The translations under genes were made by a program, and so were the position numbers. Below, piece after piece: positions 10,731 to 20,973 of a stretch of DNA of 64,000 bases; position 1 is the stretch's first letter; the number at the start of each line of letters is the position of its first letter. Where the stretch lies: positions 393,501 to 457,500 of the forward strand of contig CALYLW010000129.1 of assembly GCA_944989445.1 (NCBI GenBank), given 5' to 3'. The notes below the pieces were generated by a model, which ran no database searches, had not been told where the DNA came from, and worked only from the letters and a program-made list of their open reading frames with translations. The stretch is from Ampullaceana balthica (lineage: Eukaryota; Mollusca; Gastropoda; Lymnaeidae).

Positions 10731-11206
10731 TGTAGTTGTTATCTAGTTGTGTATTTGTTATGTAGTTATGTAGTAGTTATGTAGTAGTTATGTAGTAGTT
10801 ATGTAGCTATGTAGTAGTTATGTAGTTATGTAGTTGTTATGTAGTTGTTATCTAGTTGTGTAGTTGTTATGTAGTTATGTAGTAGTTATGTAGTAGTTAT
10901 GTAGTTATGTAGTAGTTATGTATTATTTATGTAGTTATGTAGTAGTTATGTTGTTATATAGTTATGTAGTTGTGTAGTTGTTATGTAGTTGTTATGTAGT
11001 TATGTAGTTGTCATGTAGTTGTTATGTAGTTGTTATGTAGTTATTATGTAGTTGTTATGTAGTAGTTATGTAGTTGTCATGTAGTTGTTATGTAGTTATG
11101 TAGTTGTTATGTGGTTTTTATGTAGTTATGTAGTTGTTATGTAGCTATGTAGTTGTTATGTAGTTATGTAGTTGTTATGTGGTTGTTATGTAGTTGTTAT
11201 GTATTG
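10727..11206. repeat. Minisatellite, TATGTAGTTGT-type unit
   Basis: About 480 bp of TATGTAG(T) words with TTG or TAG spacers, giving 9-11 bp steps in irregular order. It abuts the 22-bp array and ends at a GTATTGCCAGTG boundary. Confidence 0.9.
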
Positions 11207-12580
11207 CCAGTGTTCATGTGTTGAATTACTTTATCGCTAAGGAGGATATGGTTGTCCTCTGTTCCTGTCAGAATGTAGCTTATGGACGTATGGCCCTGAA
11301 GGTACCTTCCCTCCCCCTTTTAATATGTACACCTTGGTTTTTTAAGATCTCGAGTGCGGCCATAATATGAAAACTTGTCTAAAGTAAGGCCAAGAGTTGT
11401 GCTAAGACGCTTTCTTCTTGAAATTGTTAGTGGCTTAAAAGTCCTGATCTGCTTTTGTTTTGAGACAGGTTGTATTTACGATGATATCTGTTTATTCACC
11501 TGTGCTTTCTTGTTCCTTTTGTTGTATGCTCCAATTGACATTACCTTTAACAGAGTCATCGGGGAACTGATTGGGTGAAGAAACCTGTTAATTGCTGTAA
11601 ACTTTTACGTTACTGACATTGTCGGTGTTTCCTAGTATTTTGTCAGTCGATATATTTTTTAGCTAAACTCTTCTCTTGTTTAATGATTCTACCACGAGGT
11701 AGGGACCAATCCATCAGGGTTGCATGATTTATATTTACGGCTTTCAAAATAAATTAGGCTGGTTTAAAATATAATAATAGTGGGCGACGAGATCAGAGGT
11801 TCTTTTGAATACAGATAAAACGGAACGCAATCCGTGCTTCATTACAATAGATAAATGCATGGAAAGTGGACAATCCAACTTTGGCGAAATCCATAAGGAT
11901 GACCGTACTGTTTTAAGGGTAACACAGGTAACTGAATTACGCTGATTTAAAAAATAACAATAATTTGCGCTACTGGAACAAAGGTTTCTTTTGAATGTCT
12001 TAAGACGCCGCAATGTCAAACCGAGCTACAGATAAAGGTTCGGAAATACGACAAGCAACATGGGGTGAAGTCAAACGATGTTTCCCACACTTTATTCGGC
12101 CCATTCTTTTAATTATTTTGCAGATCAGTGTGTATTCAGATAGATTTTTTTAAAAAGGAAAAGTGCCATGATATGTTTATTTCAAAAATAAAATGAAGAT
12201 AGCTCTAAACCTTGGTTGCCAGTAACATTTAAAATGTATGCCATGAAAAAACATTCATGCATAATTTAATTCAATACTTTAAAAAAATCTTTATTGCCAT
12301 ACTCAAAATAATTAAACAAAAATGATTGGATTAATAAGCGAGGTACACGAAAAAAATATTCGCAAGTGTTTGAAAAGCTACAACTATAGTCCCTATCGCG
12401 CTTAAATTACTTTTTTTTTAAAATAATAAATTCATCTATTGTTTGAATAATTCAACTTTAGACATCGTAATAAAAGAAATTGTTTTTTTTATTGTTAATA
12501 AAACATCTTTCCTACTTAAGTAATAAGTTTAACCTCTATGACAAAGCTAAAACTCCAATAGAATGTCTAAATAGTCATTC
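11207..12580. other. Interior of the long-TIR element without recognised gene
   Basis: Two small open frames exist (11,375-11,578 plus; 11,744-12,019 minus), with no motif I recognise. Two GATGACC/AGGTTCTTTTGAA-like blocks near 11,796 and 11,985 (GAGGTTCTTTTGAAT, AAGGTTTCTTTTGAATG) form a short direct repeat. Nothing resembles a transposase, so the element looks non-autonomous. Confidence 0.5.
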
Positions 12581-12778
12581 AGTCATTTTTTACTATATAT
12601 CCTCATGTTGTCAAAGGGGTATATTCTGGCCTGGAGGGGTATAATCTGGCCTAGGCCAATTTAACCCCCGGGGTATATTCTGGCCTAGGCCAGATTATAC
12701 CCGGGTATATTCTGGCCTAGGCCAGTTTATACCCGGGTATATTCTGGTCGGGGGTTTAATCTGGCCTGTTACACCGGG

Positions 12779-13545
12779 AATATCTTTGAATTCAGCCATG
12801 CATTTGAAGTCTCTCATTGAGTTTGTTAAAAGACTGCATTCTTAATTAGATTCCTATGAAGAAAAGAGTATAAACAATCTTCCATACTATAAAAAAAGTG
12901 AAAGTGTAAGCCCGAAAAAGGGACATCACCAATATTCTCCCCGAGACAAAAATTCAAGGTTGAGGTATTTCTGGTAATTATTGACAAACTTCCTTAAGCC
13001 CTACAACATTGGTTAGGCGCCATATAAAGACATCCATGGGAAATTTGGCTTTCTTAAAAACCTAACTGAGCTCAGCAATGACGCCATTCGATGGGCAATA
13101 TCCAAGTTAATGGAAGAATATTCAAGTGATTTTAAAGACTGCTTACCTTCAGAATTAGTCCAATTTTCAGAACTTTAAAAAAATTTATTGTCAAGCCCAA
13201 AGCTCAGGGTGAGGAAAAGGAAGTAGCGCAATGCGAAACTCAAAACACGTTCACAGAACTAACAATTTTGATGCTTTTGAATGAGCTAAATTTCACACAG
13301 TCCTTTACAAATGTACACATCGCATTTCGCATCTATCTTTCAGTAATGATACCAAACTGCAGCAGAGAGTGATCCTTTCCAAAGTTGAAAAGAATATAAA
13401 AATGAGTTTAGAATGTACATGGAACAACAAAGACTGAATATGCTCTCTCTAATGAGCATCTGAAAAGGAACTTGTAGGCTTACTTAGCTTTACTGACTTG
13501 ATTGCTAACTTCGCCATGTGAAAAATTCGCAAACGAAATTTGTAG
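12779..13545 (+). pseudogene. ZMYM1-type hAT transposase, downstream half with hATC region
   Basis: Directly after the long-TIR element the plus strand reads ISLNSAMHLKSLIEFVKRLH, the helix-rich block that follows the end of the upstream half in this family. Near 13,290-13,460 it reads FTNVHIAFRIYLSVM, then FPKLKRIKNEFRMYMEQQRL, then MLSLMSI. This matches the hAT dimerisation module (NVYIALRIYL, SFSKLKLIKNYLRS, QERLNGLALLSI). In-frame stops at several places and a lost ERS motif show that the copy is inactive. Confidence 0.75.
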
Positions 13546-13829
13546 TTTGACATAATAATTGTAAATACTTTTATAAGACTTTTTATTTCAAATAGAGAAA
13601 CAATCGTACCCAATGAAAAACAAAAGTTTGAAATTTAAAAAAAACACATAAACAATACAGAATAATTCGTAATATTATTCTTTATGGGGGCGTGTTCGTA
13701 ACCACGAAACAGCGTAAGTCGGGATAGGATCAGTCGTAACCGGAGGACTTCCTGTATATAAACATGCATGTCTATGCTTGCACGCCTCTAATAAATATAG
13801 ATAAAACAAAATATTAAGTCAAAGACACT

Positions 13830-14850
13830 GAATTCATAATTTTCCTCTAAAAAAAAGACAACATAGAAAACCCATCTTTTGAAATTATTTTTTTGTAGAA
13901 AAATCGTATTCTCCCCCCCCCCACCCCACTGTGGTGGAGGGAGAAATGAGGTGGGATTCTTTCATTCTGTCGGTGTGTCAAAGACAAAATGGCTTTATAT
14001 CTTTTAAAACAGAAGACACTGCCTTTTTCATGTCCTGCCTTTTTTAAAGATCTCTCTGCTGCGACTGATTTGTTTTAATGTTGTTTTGTGTGTTGGTACT
14101 GTTTTATTATTGCAAGTTAACTGATATTTTTTAAATAAAAGTTTTCGCGTTTAACGTATTTAATTGTATTTCTTAATTTCTTTCTATAGGGTGAAAAAAA
14201 TGTGTCTTCTTTTTTTCTGACATAAAATCGAACACAATAAAATTCTAGACTTTGGTTACACCCTCCTGATGGTGTCACCCGGGGCGCCCCCAATTGACGC
14301 CACTGGTATAAATGAAACAAAATTATTAACTAATTTAATTCATAACTTTCCTCTAAAAAAACAACAACAAAGGAAACCCATATTTTGATTTTTATTATTA
14401 TTTTGTTTTTAGAGAAATCTTTGTCCACCCCACTCCCAACTGTGGTGGAGGGACTAGTGAGGTGGGGTGTCGGTATGTCTAAGCCTAGTTGGCTTATATC
14501 ATTTAAAACAAAAGACACCGCCTCCCATATTTCAAAACTTTGTAAAGCTCTCTCTGGTTCGGCTGTTTCTTTATTTTTTTACCTAATTCTTTTCATTGTA
14601 GTTTGTTGTGACTGTTTTATTATTGCACGTTAACTGATATATTGTTATTGAAAAGTTTAAGCGTTTAGCGTATTTCATTGTATTTCGTAATTTCTTTATA
14701 GGGGAAAGACTGTCTTTTGTTAATTTTTTATTTTTATTTTATTAATTTTTTAAAACATAAAATCGTTCAGTAAATTGTTAGGTTTGGGTGTCACCCCCTG
14801 ATGGGTGTCACCCGGGGCGGCCCACCCCCCGCACCCCCCTAGTGACGCCA
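13830..14850. repeat. Tandem duplication of the right end of hAT element C
   Basis: Two copies of about 480-510 bp run from AATTCATAAYTTTCCTCTAA (13,830 and 14,338) through CCCACTGTGGTGGAGGGA. Each ends in a GTGTCACCCGGGGCG terminus followed by GACGCCACTG (14,295 and 14,853). Only the outer copy is followed by the target duplication. Confidence 0.75.
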
Positions 14851-15040
14851 CTGTGTGAATGCCTGTTCTACTAATTAAATACCATCTTAGATACTATCCT
14901 TCATGGATACAATGTTGTTTTACGTAGAAAAGTATTATAACTGCTGTAATTCCACACCTATAACCAATCAAAATACTTGGTTTGTTGACATGTCAAGCTT
15001 GATGCAGAAAAAATGCCGAATTTTTACAACAGATAAGAGA

Positions 15041-16365
15041 ATGAGTGAGCCCAAGGCTGACTTGAGGGTCCCTAAGCTATTTAAGGCCCTTTTGAAATCT
15101 AGATGTTCTATATCAGTGACAAATATGAAAACAAAATTTTGGGGCCCCCAAGAAACTGGCAGGGGCCCTAAGTTATATCTTGTTTAGCTAATAGGTAAAT
15201 CCAGCACTGAGTGAGCCGAAGAAACAATTCCGTCAATATGGTGTTAATGAATATTTGAAGTATGGCTAAATGTTTGGAAACAGATAAGAAAGGTGAAACG
15301 TTATTAACTGAATTTTAAAAAAAAATGTTTGAAGTTAAAGCAATACTCTTGACTTTCTGCTGGCATACAAGCTGTACCAAATGTATTTTCAGTAAATTGA
15401 TTCATTCATCAACATCAAATATTCAAAAAAATCTTAGTGAAAGTTTGCATGGATCACTACATTATGTCATTAGAGCATTTAATAAAATCAAAAGGAATGC
15501 CTTGATGAGAGATTATTTTCTCACTATGGTTTGGAAATTGAAGAAGCCTATAATTGATTATTTATTCACACAGAAGTACGCTGGTTATCACCACGTACAT
15601 ATTTAAATCGATTTAATGCTCTCTTTGATTCAGTGTCCAAATTCCTGGAAAACAAAGACAATGATCAGCAACACAATTAACTCTAAAAAATGACATATCC
15701 TTTATGAATGAATTATTTACCCAACTTTAACGAAACTAATTTGAAACTACAACTACTACAAGGTAACCGATTAAATTTAATCAAAACTAAAAGCGTTATG
15801 TCTGAGTTTGTTGCAAATCTTTTTCTGTGTAAACAAAACTTAGGAACAGGAGAATGTTCTCAGTTTTCAAATCTTTTGAAATTGCAAAATAGAGATAAAG
15901 ATTTGCTTGCTTACTCTCAAAACTTAACGGCTCTTCATGCAGACCTCAGACCTGAACCAAAGATTTGTAGGCATTCGTCACTATTGGATATTTCCGAATG
16001 GCAGTTGAACTCTTTAGCGCCTGGACAATCTCAGGTCCAAAACACAGATGAATACATACTAATACAGGAGCACCTTATGAAATATCGACAAATGAGGAAC
16101 TAAAACCAATGTTTGGACTAGGATAGCACAAATTATGGTTACAAAGTCAGATCCCAATTTTATATCAATGCATTATAGGTTATTGTGCAGAGTTTTTTAA
16201 AAACTTTTTTCCTGTCTTCCTATTTGGTAGAACAAATATTCAGTGGCGTTATGAACCTCATCATAAAAAACAAAACAACAAATAAAAAAATAAACGACTG
16301 GAAATTGGTGCTCGTGAGGATTTGCGGTTCCTACACATAAACATTGAGTCGGTCATAAATCCTAT
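15041..16365 (+). pseudogene. BED/SCAND3-type hAT transposase of element B
   Basis: The start ATG-AGT-GAG-CC at 15,041 is interrupted by a 158-bp MITE. It resumes at 15,210 as SEPKKQFRQYGVNEYLKYG, the usual N-terminus of this family. After decayed sequence come AFNKIKRNALMRDYF and HTEVRWLSPRTYLNRF (15,569 onward; the conserved VRWLSRG block). Next is NETNLKLQLLQGNRLNLIKT with MSEFVANLFLCKQNLG and LTALHADLRPEP. Finally FFLSSYLVEQIFSGVMNLI and LEIGAREDLRFLHINIES form the hATC end. The order matches FAM200/SCAND3/ZBED5-type transposases. The catalytic N-terminal third between the start block and AFNKI is largely missing. Several stops are present. Confidence 0.8.
15052..15209. mobile_element. 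158-bp hAT MITE inserted at a transposase start codon
   Basis: Ends are CAAGGCTGACTTGAGGG on the left and CAGTGCTGGATTTACC on the right strand. The exact octamer AGTGAGCC flanks it (15,044-15,051 and 15,210-15,217). It splits codons 2-4 of the element B transposase. GAGGGTCCCTAAG and GGGGCCCTAAG blocks lie inside. Confidence 0.8.
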
Positions 16366-16740
16366 ATATTAAAAGGCTATGTTCCGTGCGATTGGTCCCT
16401 CAAACACATATGACTCCTACAGCCAATCATATTGAACACGTTATGCGGACGTTCAAAACGAGTTATTTTTGGTGCAGTATTTCTTCCAAGACTTTATTTT
16501 GAGTTATGCGCGTTGGGATTTATAGTCAAAATCTCTGTTTTTACGAGTTATTTATTTTAACTATAATGAATAGTATTTTTGACGTGATGCACATTTATGC
16601 CGGTCGAGACGGCTGTTGGAGGGGAGTTACAACATGCCACCGAACGGTGACGGAACGTCCTTGGACGGGCTTTGTTGCTCGTACACTCATAAAATCTCTT
16701 CACGTTAATCCAAGTTATTAATTGTTTTCAATTTAATCTT
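16350..16740. repeat. Helentron-like repeat fragment
   Basis: Contains GGGATTTATAGTCAAAA and CTGTTTTTACGAGTTATTT, which are blocks of the family A repeats at 18.1-20.1 kb, preceded by CCTATATATTAAAAGGC. It lies inside hAT element B. Boundaries are uncertain. Confidence 0.4.
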
Positions 16741-17059
16741 TTTATAAAGTTTGTTTCACTTGGGGGTCCGTGGGGAAGTTTTGAATATAAAAGGGGTCCG
16801 TGGGTCAAAAAAGTTTGGGAACCACTGGACTAAATCATCAAATCGTTATTGTTGTCATTGAAGAAAAAAAAAGCTTTTATTTTCAGAATCATGATACAAA
16901 AGTTACAGAACAGGTCAATTCTAATATAATTATTGTGTCCCTTCAACCTTACACTCTTAATAAAGCACATATCATATATCTGGATTGATTACACATGTGG
17001 AAAATTCAAACATTTAACATTTAAGAAATTCTGATAAATTGTGCAGTGTGTGCTCTGAA

Positions 17060-17151
17060 AATAGGCAATATTTAAATTTGGTGTCACCCCCTGAGATATG
17101 TCACCCGGTGCGGACAGCAATCCTCGTAACCCCTTGTTACGCCACTGCCAG
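17060..17151. mobile_element. Isolated hAT terminus, same family as element C
   Basis: TGGTGTCACCCCCTGAG, then TGTCACCCGGTGCGG, then TTGTTACGCCACTG copies the right-end layout of hAT element C (14,790-14,853). No matching left end was found nearby. Confidence 0.55.
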
Positions 17152-17249
17152 TACCATTTTCTCTTTACGCCCAGGTCATTCACCCATCGCACGGTATCGT
17201 ATGTATGGTATCTGTCCGTCTACGAAAGACGATAGATTTATCTTTATTA

Positions 17250-17473
17250 CCGTATTTATCGGCGTATAACATGCACAGGCGTATAACACGCTACTGATCC
17301 ACTCGCTGCTGTGCGGTATGTATATTATATTGGCGGTGTATATGGTGTATACAGTACTTGTTAATACTGTAAAAACATGCCTTCTTAGCATTATATCGGC
17401 GTATAACACGCATACATCATTTGCACCCTATTTTTAGGGGGAAAAAGTGCGTGTTATACGCCAATAAATACGG
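17250..17473. mobile_element. 224-bp MITE with CCGTATTTAT ends and TA duplication
   Basis: The left end CCGTATTTATCGGCGTATAA and the right end (reverse complement CCGTATTTATTGGCGTATAA) form near-perfect inverted repeats, with TA on both sides. GGCGTATAACACGC recurs inside. It shares the CCGTAT opening and TA target with the MITE at 35,077-35,652, so the two probably used the same type of transposase. Confidence 0.8.
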
Positions 17474-17489
17474 TATTTGCAGCTCTTGG

Positions 17490-18112
17490 TGTGGCTGATG
17501 AGACCAATCCTTTAGTGGCAGTCTCTTCTGCATGTCACATACACGAATGCAGTGGGGCAGTGTTGTCTGGCCTTCCTCGCTCTTTTTTCAACTGCTTCTG
17601 TCCTAGTTTGCTTGTCTGCTCTTAGTGATCCTTCTTTCACTTTAGCCCGCCACGTGGGCCTATCATCTGCCAGGTTTTCTCAGTTTTGTATGTCAATGTT
17701 GGCTGCTTTTGTGTCTCTCCTGCATATATCCGTGTATCTGAGACATGGCCGACCAACCGACCTTTTCCTTGTCGCCAGCTTGCTGTATAGCACATCATTG
17801 GGTATGCGACCAGTTTGCATTCTCTTGACGTGTCCAAGCCAACGGAGGCGTCTTTGGCTTTATATGGCTGGAATGCTACTCATGCTTGCTTGAGCCAGGA
17901 CCTCTGTGTTGGAGACCTTCTATTGCCATTTGATGTCTAGGATACGGCGCAGGCATCTGACGTGGAAGCTATTGAGCCTTCTTTCATGCCTGGTATAGGT
18001 GGTCCAAGACTCGCATCCATAGAGGAGTGTGCTCAGTACGCAGACCTGGTATACCTTCAGCTTAGTCCTTGCTGTGTGTTTGGCATTGGACCAGACTCTT
18101 TTTAAATCTCTT
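17490..18112 (-). pseudogene. LINE reverse transcriptase C-terminus
   Basis: The minus strand resumes with LKRVWSNAKHTARTKLKVYQ, then VCVLSTLLYGCESWTTYTRH, then LNSFHVRCLRRILDIKW. This is the thumb-side signature common in invertebrate LINEs. Further on, a CRD-type GHV/RRP pattern and a final VCDMQKRLPLKDWSHQPH replace the usual C..C...H...H finger. The last cysteine is changed, as in other decayed copies. The coding part ends near 17,490, next to the MITE at 17,250. Confidence 0.8.
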
Positions 18113-20097
18113 ATATTAACTTCACCGGCGTCTCTCTCTGTCTGTCTGTCATCATCTCTCTCTGTCTTGTTCGGGCGGAAAAACAAAAGTAAAAAATGAC
18201 CCACTTCCCGTGATCCGATCAAGCTGAAATTTGGCACACGGACCCGTCTCACCTAACAATACATCGTATCAAAATTTCAGATCGATCGAACGTACCGTAC
18301 TTAAATTAATGCATTTTTAGTTTATCCTTATATGAGGTATGTAATTCAAACTCACTGTTTGTTATTGTTTTTTTTCAACGTGAAAGTTTGAGTTGACGCG
18401 TTGAGGCGATCCATCGACGTACCCGCGTGCTTTTGTTTACATTTTACGTGTCACGCTGAGCTCGGTCAAGCGAATCGGTGACCAGACTTTTCCCCCTCTC
18501 ACCTGGTTATGAAGCAAAGTTGAGTTACGACAGATTCAGTCTGTAAATATTTGTAAATACTTTTAGTTATGTCTCATATGTAAGGGATTTATAGTCAAAA
18601 ACTTTGTTTTTACGGGTTTGTTTTATTACCACGTTTTTATTAACTCGCTTTCGTTGGGCATTGTTTGTTTGTTTGTTGGATTGTCCAAGATTTTTTCAAA
18701 TCTGCCAACGTAAAATTGAACCACTTCTGATGGTCCTAGAGATCTGAAATTTTTTACCACAGATAGATCTTGGATGACAATGCATTGTATCAAAATTTCA
18801 GATCGATCAAATGTACCGTTATTAAATTATTGAACTTTTAAGTTTATCTATAGTATATATAAAAGCATCTGTACCGTCGGCTTTTGTTGACATCCGTGAG
18901 TTCGCCCCGTGACCACATCACAATGTTTTTAAAACGTTGGGCGGGCGCTTGTGAGGTGTTTGGTAAAATAAATAGAGGTAATAAAACAAACCCGTAAAAA
19001 CAAAGTTTTTGACTGTAAATCCCTTATATATGAGACATAACTAACAGTATTGATTATTTTCAAACATTTACAGACTGACACCGAGTGATGTCCCTTGTCT
19101 TTAATAAATGGGGGTGGGATGTGAGGGGGTGTCGGCACGACGGTCGGCGTCAACTCAAACTCACGTGGAAGTGGAAGAAAAAAACACAATAACAAACAGT
19201 GAATTTTAATTACATACCTCAAAAACAAAAGTCAAAAATGACCCACTTCCCGTTATGCGATCGAGCTGAAATTTGGCACACGGACCCGTGTCACCTAACA
19301 ATGCATCGTATCAAAATTTCAGATCGATCGATCGTACCGTAATTAAATTAATGCATTTTTAGTTTATCCTTATATGAGGTATGTAATTCAAATTCACGGT
19401 TTGTTATTGTTTTTTTCCCACGTGAGAGTTTGAGTTGATGCGTTGACGCGACCCATCGACGTGCTTTTGTTTACATTTTACGTGTCATGCTGAGCTCAGT
19501 CCCCCCCCCCTAGGGTTATGAAGCAAAGTTGAGTTAAGAGTTTGAAAATAAAAAATACTGTTAGTTATGTCTAATATACAAGGGATTTATAGTCAAAAAC
19601 TTTGTTTTTACGGGTTTGTTTTATTACGGGTTTGTTTGATTAAATTCCTTATATTAACTTCGCGGCCGTCTCTGTCGTCATCTCATGGGCGGGCGGAAAA
19701 ACAAAAGTAAAAAATGACCCACTTCCCGTGATCCGATCGAGCTGAAATTTGGCACACGGACCCGTCTAACTAACAATGCATCGTATCAAAATTTCAGATC
19801 GATCGAACGTACCGTAATTAAATTAATGCATTTTTAGTTTATCCTTATATGAGGTTTGTAATTCAAATTCACGGTTTGTTATTGTTTTTTTCCACGTGAG
19901 TTTGAGTTGACGCTTAGACGTCGACCGTCGTGCCGACACCCCCTCACGTCCCATCCCCCGTTAAAAGACAGGGGACATCACTCGGTGTCAGTCTGTAAAT
20001 ATTTGTGGCGTTGGAACATAATCAATACTTTTAATTATGACTCAAATATAAGGGATTTATAGTAGAAAACTTTGTTTTTACGGGTTTGTTTTATTAC
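18113..20097. mobile_element. Cluster of Helentron-like modules (family A and C) inside the LINE
   Basis: Modules in order: family A copy 18,113-18,625; family C copy 18,626-18,966; an inverted family A half-copy 18,970-19,215; family A copies 19,216-19,640 and 19,641-20,097. Family A shows TTATATTAACTTC at one end and GGGTTTGTTTTATTA at the other. In between are a GTCTGTCTGTC microsatellite, GAGCTGAAATTTGGCACACG, and CAAAATTTCAGATCGATCGA. These features fit INE-type Helentron-associated repeats (no TIR, internal microsatellite, TTTGGYACAC block). The cluster interrupts the LINE between MARL and KRVW. The inverted half-copy could form a hairpin with its neighbours. Confidence 0.7.
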
Positions 20098-20973
20098 AGT
20101 CTAGCCATAACAGTTGCGGCCTTCCCTATCCTACCACTTATCTCGTCTTCCAGTGAGAAGGTGCTCGAAATGTTTGATCCCAGATATGTAAAACTGTCAA
20201 CAACATCCAGGTTGCAGTCGTCAATTGTGATAGGCGGGAGGGAGGCAGCATCCTGTGCCATAATGTTGGTTTTCTTTATGTTAATGGTCAGCCAAACTTT
20301 TTGCAGGCGGCGGAGAAGCTTGATACAAGGTTCTGCAGTCCATCTACTGTGTGAGATATGAATCACGAAGGCGGCATCGTCTGCAAATAAGAGCTCGCGC
20401 AGAAAAAATCTTCCTTATTTTGATCTTGGCTCTAAGTCGGGCAATATTGAATAATCTCCCATCAGCTCTGGTGTGTACGTATATCCCCTCGCTGTTGTTC
20501 TTAAAGGCATACTGGAGTAAGATGGAAAAGAATATTGCGAATAGAGTAGGTTTGTTTTACTCCACTACTTACTGGGAAGCCTCAGAGGTGGCACCGTTAT
20601 AGCACACTGTGGCTGCATGTTATCGTGGAATTGTTGGACGATGTTAAGCAGATGTGTAGGGGAGCCTATTTTTACTAAGATCTGGAAAAGGCCGCTTCTG
20701 CTGACAAGATCAAAAGCTTTAGTTAGGTCGACGAACGCGATGTATAGAGGCATATGTTGCTCCCTGCATTTCTCCTGCAGCAGTTTCGCAGAGAGAAAAT
20801 CATGTCTATGGTTGATCTTCCGGCTCGAAAGCCACACTGCGATTCTGGGACTACACGCGATGCTAGGGTCTGCAGGCGTGTTAATGCAACTCGGGCGGAG
20901 GCCTTTCCAACTATACTGAGGAGAGAGATTCCACGATAGTTATTGCAGTCACTCTTGTCTCCTTTATTCTTAT
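20098..20973 (-). pseudogene. LINE reverse transcriptase, middle part with FADD
   Basis: The minus strand starts NKGDKSDCNNYRGISLL, the expected continuation after the 3.4 kb insertion. AFVDLTKAFDLVSRSGLF (20,7xx) holds the first catalytic aspartates. LLFADDAAFVIHI near 20,378 is the catalytic Y/F-A-D-D box. TYLGSNISSTFSLEDEISGR ends with AATVMARL, where the second insertion begins. The palm core therefore survives, though with frame shifts between 20,370 and 20,560. Confidence 0.85.

Larger units (their letters stand above)
10105..12777. mobile_element. Unclassified 2.7 kb element with long terminal inverted repeats
   Basis: Both ends begin CCGGTGTAACAGGCCAGATT, pointing inward. About 160 bp on the left and 195 bp on the right are nearly identical in inverted orientation. 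They are built from repeated palindromes CTGGCCTAGGCCAG joined by GAATATACCCSGGG blocks. The right end has one more such unit. Weaker inverted similarity continues for another 100 bp or so. Between the ends lie two minisatellite arrays and about 1.4 kb without a recognised gene. It sits inside a transposase frame of hAT element C. No clear target duplication is seen (left flank TTCAAGAG, right flank GAATATCT). The superfamily is not identified. Confidence 0.75.
9059..14853. mobile_element. hAT element C (nested in B, 5.8 kb)
   Basis: Termini are CAGAGGCGTCACTAGGG on the left and, reverse-complemented, CAGTGGCGTCACTAGGG on the right. The exact octamer TGTGAATG flanks both ends (9051-9058 and 14854-14861). 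Subterminal GGTGTCACCCGGGGCGG occurs at both ends. It contains a ZMYM1-type hAT transposase relic on the plus strand that is split by another element (10,105-12,777). Its right end is present twice (see 13,830-14,850). Confidence 0.9.
8854..16827. mobile_element. hAT element B (outermost of a three-level nest, 8.0 kb)
   Basis: Left terminus CAGTGGTTCCCAAAGTGG; right terminus AAGTTTGGGAACCACTG. The exact octamer GACTAAAT occurs at 8846-8853 and 16828-16835. GGGGTCCGYGGAA-type subterminal sequence lies inside both ends. The element carries its own BED/SCAND3-type transposase remnant (15,041-16,365). It was later invaded by hAT element C and a 158-bp MITE. It starts only 20 bases beyond the right duplication of hAT element A. 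Confidence 0.9.
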
